Source: Candidatus Edwardsbacteria bacterium (GTDB lineage Bacteria; Edwardsbacteria; AC1; EtOH8). From it: a stretch of DNA of 64,000 bases. The stretch spans positions 289,122-353,121 of the forward strand of contig JAVHLB010000002.1 of assembly GCA_031082425.1 (NCBI GenBank). Direction: 5' to 3'. The position numbers were made by a program, and so were the translations under genes. Positions 61,241 to 64,000 of the stretch are shown one piece after another (the first letter of the stretch is position 1; the number at the start of each line of letters is the position of its first letter). The notes below the pieces were generated by a model. The model did no database searches and had not been told where the DNA came from. It saw only the letters and a program-made list of their open reading frames with translations.

Positions 61241-62833
61241 TCAGTCCTCGATGGGTTTGTGGCGGACATGGATGATGTACTGCTCGCCGATGGAAAGGAT
61301 GTTGTATATCAGCCAGTAGAGGTTCAGCCCGGCCGGCAGGCTGCTGAAGATGAACACCATGAACGGCGGCATCATGTAGATCATGAATTTCTGTTTGGGA
61401 TCCACCGTGGTCATCTTCTGCTGGAAGAACATGGCTATCCCCATCAGGGCCGGCAGCACATAATAGGGATCCTTGATGGCCAGGTCGTTGATCCAGAAGG
61501 CGAACGGGGCCTGGCGCAGTTCGATGGTGTTGGCCAGCACGCTGTACAGGGCGAAGAACACCGGCATCTGGAGAAGCAGCGGCAGGCAGCCGCCCAGCGG
61601 ATTGACCCCGTGCTTCTTGTACAGGGCCATGGTCTCCTGGTTCAGTTTGCCGGGATCCTTCTTGTACTGCTCCTGGATCTTCTTCATCTTGGGCTGGAGC
61701 TGCTGCATGTGCTTCATGGACTTCATGCCCTTGTAGGACAGCGGGAAGAAGGCCAGCTTGATGATGATCGAGAACAGGATGATCACTATTCCGTAATTGG
61801 GAATGAAGCTGTGCAGCAGCAGCAGCAGCCATAATATCCCGCGGGTCACCGGCTGCAGGGGTTTCCACCCGGTATCGGCCACCTTGTCAAGCTGGGGGAA
61901 AACCCCGGCCAGTATCTGATGCTGGATGGGACCCAGATATACCACAATGCTGTCGTAGCCGGATGGTTCGGCCTTCAGCGAGAGCCGGCTGGAGACCCGA
62001 CCGTCATTCAGCCCCTGCTTGACCGCCACTGCTTTCTTGTTGGACGGGATCATGGCCGCCAAAAAATACTTGGTGCGCACCCCGCTGAATATTATATCGC
62101 CAGGAACTTCATCAATATCCGGGTTGGCCAATTTTTTTGCCTTGTCGGTCTCCAGCTTCTGGCCCAGCATCGAGACAGCGGCGTATTCGTTCTCGTCTAT
62201 CTTCTGGTCCTTCTCGGTAAAATTGAGCCCGCAGTTCCAGAAAAGATTATAGCTCCTGCCCAGAGCAACGTTATCCGGCTTTTCCAGATAGATGTTAAGC
62301 GCCAAGCCCGAACCATTGTCCAATAAAGCATAGCGTTTTTTGACTATCAGCCCGTTGCCCAGTTTGATCTGGTAGGTCACCGCCCTGTCGGTCTCCTCAG
62401 ACACCATGAATACATACTGCGAAAGATCCACCGGAACGCCGTTGGCGGCAAGGTCCATGGTCAGGGCCCGGCCGTTCTCCGGGATCAACTGGACCGCCTG
62501 GCCGTCCGGCAGTTTGTAGCCCTTGAGATCGTACTCCACCAGACAGGCCCCCTGATTGCTGAACACCGCCCTGAGATCGGCGGATTCCAGCGTTGACTGG
62601 ACCACCGGGATCTGCGGGGCGGTTTCCTGGGCCGAAGCTCTTTTTTGGGGTTGGGCGACTATTGAGTCTTCCGGCTGCCCGGCGGTGCTTTCCGCCTCCG
62701 GCCGGCCGGCCGCCGGCGATCGCTCCTGCGGCGGCTGGACCGGGGCTTGGCCCTTGGGGCTTAAATACTGGAAAGCCACAAATACCCCCAGGATCAGTAT
62801 CAGCGCGACAAATGTTCTCTTGTTGGAATCCAT
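61241..62833 (-). CDS. yidC: Membrane protein insertase YidC
   Basis: The 530-aa protein has an N-terminal anchor, a periplasmic beta-supersandwich domain (about 60-300), and the C-terminal insertase core with five membrane segments: WLLLLLHSFIPNYGIVIILFS, KLAFFPLSYKGMKSMKHMQQL, NPLGGCLPLLLQMPVFFALY and LSIGEQYIIHVRH. The long first periplasmic domain is the form found in bacteria with two membranes. It inserts membrane proteins. The Pro/Gln-rich stretch after the anchor is variable. Confidence 0.97.
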   Translation of the reverse strand: MDSNKRTFVALILILGVFVAFQYLSPKGQAPVQPPQERSPAAGRPEAESTAGQPEDSIVAQPQKRASAQETAPQIPVVQSTLESADLRAVFSNQGACLVEYDLKGYKLPDGQAVQLIPENGRALTMDLAANGVPVDLSQYVFMVSEETDRAVTYQIKLGNGLIVKKRYALLDNGSGLALNIYLEKPDNVALGRSYNLFWNCGLNFTEKDQKIDENEYAAVSMLGQKLETDKAKKLANPDIDEVPGDIIFSGVRTKYFLAAMIPSNKKAVAVKQGLNDGRVSSRLSLKAEPSGYDSIVVYLGPIQHQILAGVFPQLDKVADTGWKPLQPVTRGILWLLLLLHSFIPNYGIVIILFSIIIKLAFFPLSYKGMKSMKHMQQLQPKMKKIQEQYKKDPGKLNQETMALYKKHGVNPLGGCLPLLLQMPVFFALYSVLANTIELRQAPFAFWINDLAIKDPYYVLPALMGIAMFFQQKMTTVDPKQKFMIYMMPPFMVFIFSSLPAGLNLYWLIYNILSIGEQYIIHVRHKPIED

Positions 62834-62835
62834 TA

Positions 62836-63090
62836 CTAAATATTCTTCCCTTCTTTTGTTTTGAGGCCGGGGACCGGGTCATAACCGCCGGCATGGAACG
62901 GATGGCAGCGCAGCACCCGGCGGACAGCCAGCCACGATCCGCGCCACGGTCCGTGAGTCCTGACGGCCCCCAGGGCATAGACCGAGCAGGTGGGGCTGTA
63001 CCGGCAGGAATCGGGCAACAGCAGTCCCACCGTCATCCGGTAGAATTGGATAAGGAATGCCAATATGAATGTCAGCAAGCTGCTCAGCAT
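62836..63090 (-). CDS. yidD: Membrane protein insertion efficiency factor YidD
   Basis: The 84-aa protein shows the YidD motif: PDSCRYSPTCSVYALGAVRT and RVLRCHPFHAGGYDPVP, with the three conserved Cys. It sits two bases before yidC and three after rnpA, as in the widespread rpmH-rnpA-yidD-yidC order. It is membrane-associated and aids insertion. Confidence 0.95.
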   Translation of the reverse strand: MLSSLLTFILAFLIQFYRMTVGLLLPDSCRYSPTCSVYALGAVRTHGPWRGSWLAVRRVLRCHPFHAGGYDPVPGLKTKEGKNI

Positions 63091-63093
63091 GTC

Positions 63094-63453
63094 TTAATTA
63101 TCCTCCGATTCGATCTTTCCCCGTTTGATAAGCCCGGCCATCGCCTCCCGCACCCTGATGTATTCAATTATCTGATTTGCGGAGAATACCAGATCGTAGC
63201 CCGGCTTCAGCCGGAATTTGATCCTGCGGTAGGCTTCGCGCATCCTGCGTTTCATCAGGTTCCGGGACACCGCCTTCCCCAGTTTTTTCCTTACGATAAA
63301 ACCGGCCCTGGTGCCGGGCGCCCCCTTCCTTTGGCTGAAGATCAGGGATATCCCGTCCTGGCCCAGGCGGGTGCCGGTTTTCAGAGCTTCGGTAATGTCC
63401 TGCGACCTCCGCAGCCGTTCATCCTTTTTGAATCTCTGGTCCATTACCGCCAA
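63094..63453 (-). CDS. rnpA: Ribonuclease P protein component
   Basis: The 119-aa basic protein has the RnpA motif KAVSRNLMKRRMREAYR and the RRSQDITEALKTGTR start. It helps the RNase P RNA mature tRNA 5' ends. The start is probably TTG 63453, because GGAGGG lies six bases upstream of it; ATG 63444 would be 15 bases from the site. The RNase P RNA gene is not in this window. Confidence 0.95.
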   Translation of the reverse strand: MAVMDQRFKKDERLRRSQDITEALKTGTRLGQDGISLIFSQRKGAPGTRAGFIVRKKLGKAVSRNLMKRRMREAYRRIKFRLKPGYDLVFSANQIIEYIRVREAMAGLIKRGKIESEDN

Positions 63454-63470
63454 CTGCCGCCCTCCGGCCC

Positions 63471-63638
63471 TTAGGTGTGCTTCAGGCTGACTTTTTCGTC
63501 GGACACCGTCAGCTTATGGCGACCCTTGGCCCGTCGGCGGGCCAGCACTTTGCGGCCGTCGGCAGTTTCCATCCGGCTGCGAAAACCATGCTTCCTGGCC
63601 CTCTTCACCTGGCTTGGCTGGTAGGTTCTCTTGGTCAT
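63471..63638 (-). CDS. rpmH: Ribosomal protein L34
   Basis: The 55-aa protein opens with MTKRTYQPSQVKRARKHGFR and has the core TADGRKVLARRRAKGRHKL, with the usual basic residues. Its tail (TVSDEKVSLKHT) is about ten residues longer than in many L34 proteins. It starts with a strong AGGAGG site and heads the rpmH-rnpA-yidD-yidC-jag block. It is too short for most automatic cut-offs. Confidence 0.96.
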   Translation of the reverse strand: MTKRTYQPSQVKRARKHGFRSRMETADGRKVLARRRAKGRHKLTVSDEKVSLKHT

Positions 63639-63696
63639 TTAATCCTCCTGTTTGGTTATCCAATGTTGAAAAGATGTATTTGCAAATTAGCGTATT

Positions 63697-63725
63697 ATGA
63701 TAGCTTAAAACAGCCCCAAAGTCAA
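63697..63725 (-). promoter_or_regulatory. Promoter of the rpmH-rnpA-yidD-yidC-jag block
   Basis: On the minus strand TTGACT, a 17-base spacer and TATCAT, about 59 bases before the rpmH ATG. Confidence 0.75.
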
Positions 63726-63770
63726 GGTTTTTTAAGCCTTTGTGGGCCGTTTTGAGGCCTGGCATCACTA

Positions 63771-63799
63771 AAAGGGGCCGCCCTTTGGGCGGCCCCTTT
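63771..63799 (-). terminator. Terminator of the sorting-domain protein gene
   Basis: A perfect 13-bp stem (AAAGGGGCCGCCC and its complement) with a TTT loop and TTTT after it on the minus strand, 16 bases past the stop at 63816. Confidence 0.85.
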
Positions 63800-63815
63800 G
63801 CGGATGCAAAGCTGA

Positions 63816-64000
63816 TTATCTTACCACCGTCAGTTTCCTGGTGGCGGTGAATCCCCCGGCGGTCAGCCGGTAGAAGTAGATCCCGTTGGGCAGGGCCTTG
63901 TCGTTCCAGCTTATCTGGTGATACCCGGCCGGCTGGGTTCCGATATCGAACCGTTTGACCGTCTGGCCCACCACGTTGTAAACCGTCAGGCTGACCTTTG
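63816..64000 (-). CDS. C-terminus of a protein with a Por/T9SS-like sorting domain
   Basis: Only the last 61 codons lie in the window, ending with GIYFYRLTAGGFTATRKLTV, then VR and a stop. The pattern SLTVYNVVGQTVKRF, then AGYHQISWND, then LPNGIYFYRL is the type A sorting (Por secretion) or FlgD-like C-terminal domain. It marks proteins exported and anchored by a type IX-like system in the FCB group and related phyla. The function of the missing front part is unknown. No other type IX gene is in the window. Confidence 0.88.
   Translation of the reverse strand, partial: KVSLTVYNVVGQTVKRFDIGTQPAGYHQISWNDKALPNGIYFYRLTAGGFTATRKLTVVR

Noticed and set aside
63655..63670. DnaA box TTATCCAAT upstream of rpmH
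   Set aside because: A single imperfect box does not define an origin. No cluster or AT-rich unwinding region is seen.

Overview
This 64-kb window has a mostly GC-rich chromosomal backbone, dense in genes, with most genes on the minus strand. I see no tRNA, rRNA or CRISPR array. Lineage is inferred only. A Por/T9SS-like sorting tail at the right edge, bactofilin, HspR, many TPR/WG repeat proteins and abundant short palindromic repeats suggest an anaerobic, uncultured bacterium near the FCB superphylum, of the WOR-3/TA06/Edwardsbacteria kind. No marker here proves this.

Layout. 0-8.3 kb: a SudB/NfnA-like flavoprotein subunit with a zinc-ribbon neighbour, NadE, a von Willebrand factor A protein, a nitroreductase, and a secreted WG-repeat protein beside SlyD. 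8.5-14.6 kb: a three-gene NuoE-NuoF-NuoG-type soluble complex whose large subunit carries a fused GltD-like NADPH/FAD module. 14.8-19.7 kb: a membrane acyltransferase, an M42 peptidase and an AT-rich, probably acquired nuclease-helicase. 20-24 kb: a transcarboxylase-type gene set (carboxyltransferase beta, a 61-aa OadG-tail-like protein, biotin carrier, 5S-type subunit), then bactofilin. 25.8-29.2 kb: hsp20-hspR-htrA with a HAIR operator on the promoter, then a short primary sigma factor. 30-38 kb: a 1282-aa TPR protein, MoxR, YjbQ, a response regulator and a second TPR protein. 38.2-40.5 kb: an AT-rich island with an integrase fragment, a duplicated gene end and a serine hydrolase. 40.4-42.8 kb: a coupled RlmN-like radical SAM / flavoprotein / isochorismatase operon. 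43-48.7 kb: methylmalonyl-CoA epimerase, MscS, MeaB, the B12-binding and catalytic mutase subunits, interrupted by a DUF559 gene that sits between 62-bp direct repeats. 48.9-56.1 kb: Ogt, PilZ, DUF192, aldehyde dehydrogenase, membrane proteins and succinyl-CoA synthetase. 56.1-60.1 kb: a 2-hydroxyacid dehydrogenase, two-subunit fumarase and malic enzyme. 60.2-63.6 kb: the conserved rpmH-rnpA-yidD-yidC-jag block.

How the genes work together. Malic enzyme, fumarase, succinyl-CoA synthetase, B12-dependent methylmalonyl-CoA mutase with its GTPase chaperone, epimerase and transcarboxylase make up most of a Wood-Werkman (methylmalonyl-CoA) route between pyruvate and propionyl-CoA. Fumarate reductase is not in this window. 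The NuoEFG-like complex and the Sud/Nfn-like subunit fit NAD(P)H/ferredoxin balancing in the same fermentative metabolism. Intergenic spaces carry several families of short palindromic or phrase-like repeats. Two places, 38.2-40.5 kb and 45.9-46.5 kb, show duplications that look like traces of mobile-element insertion.
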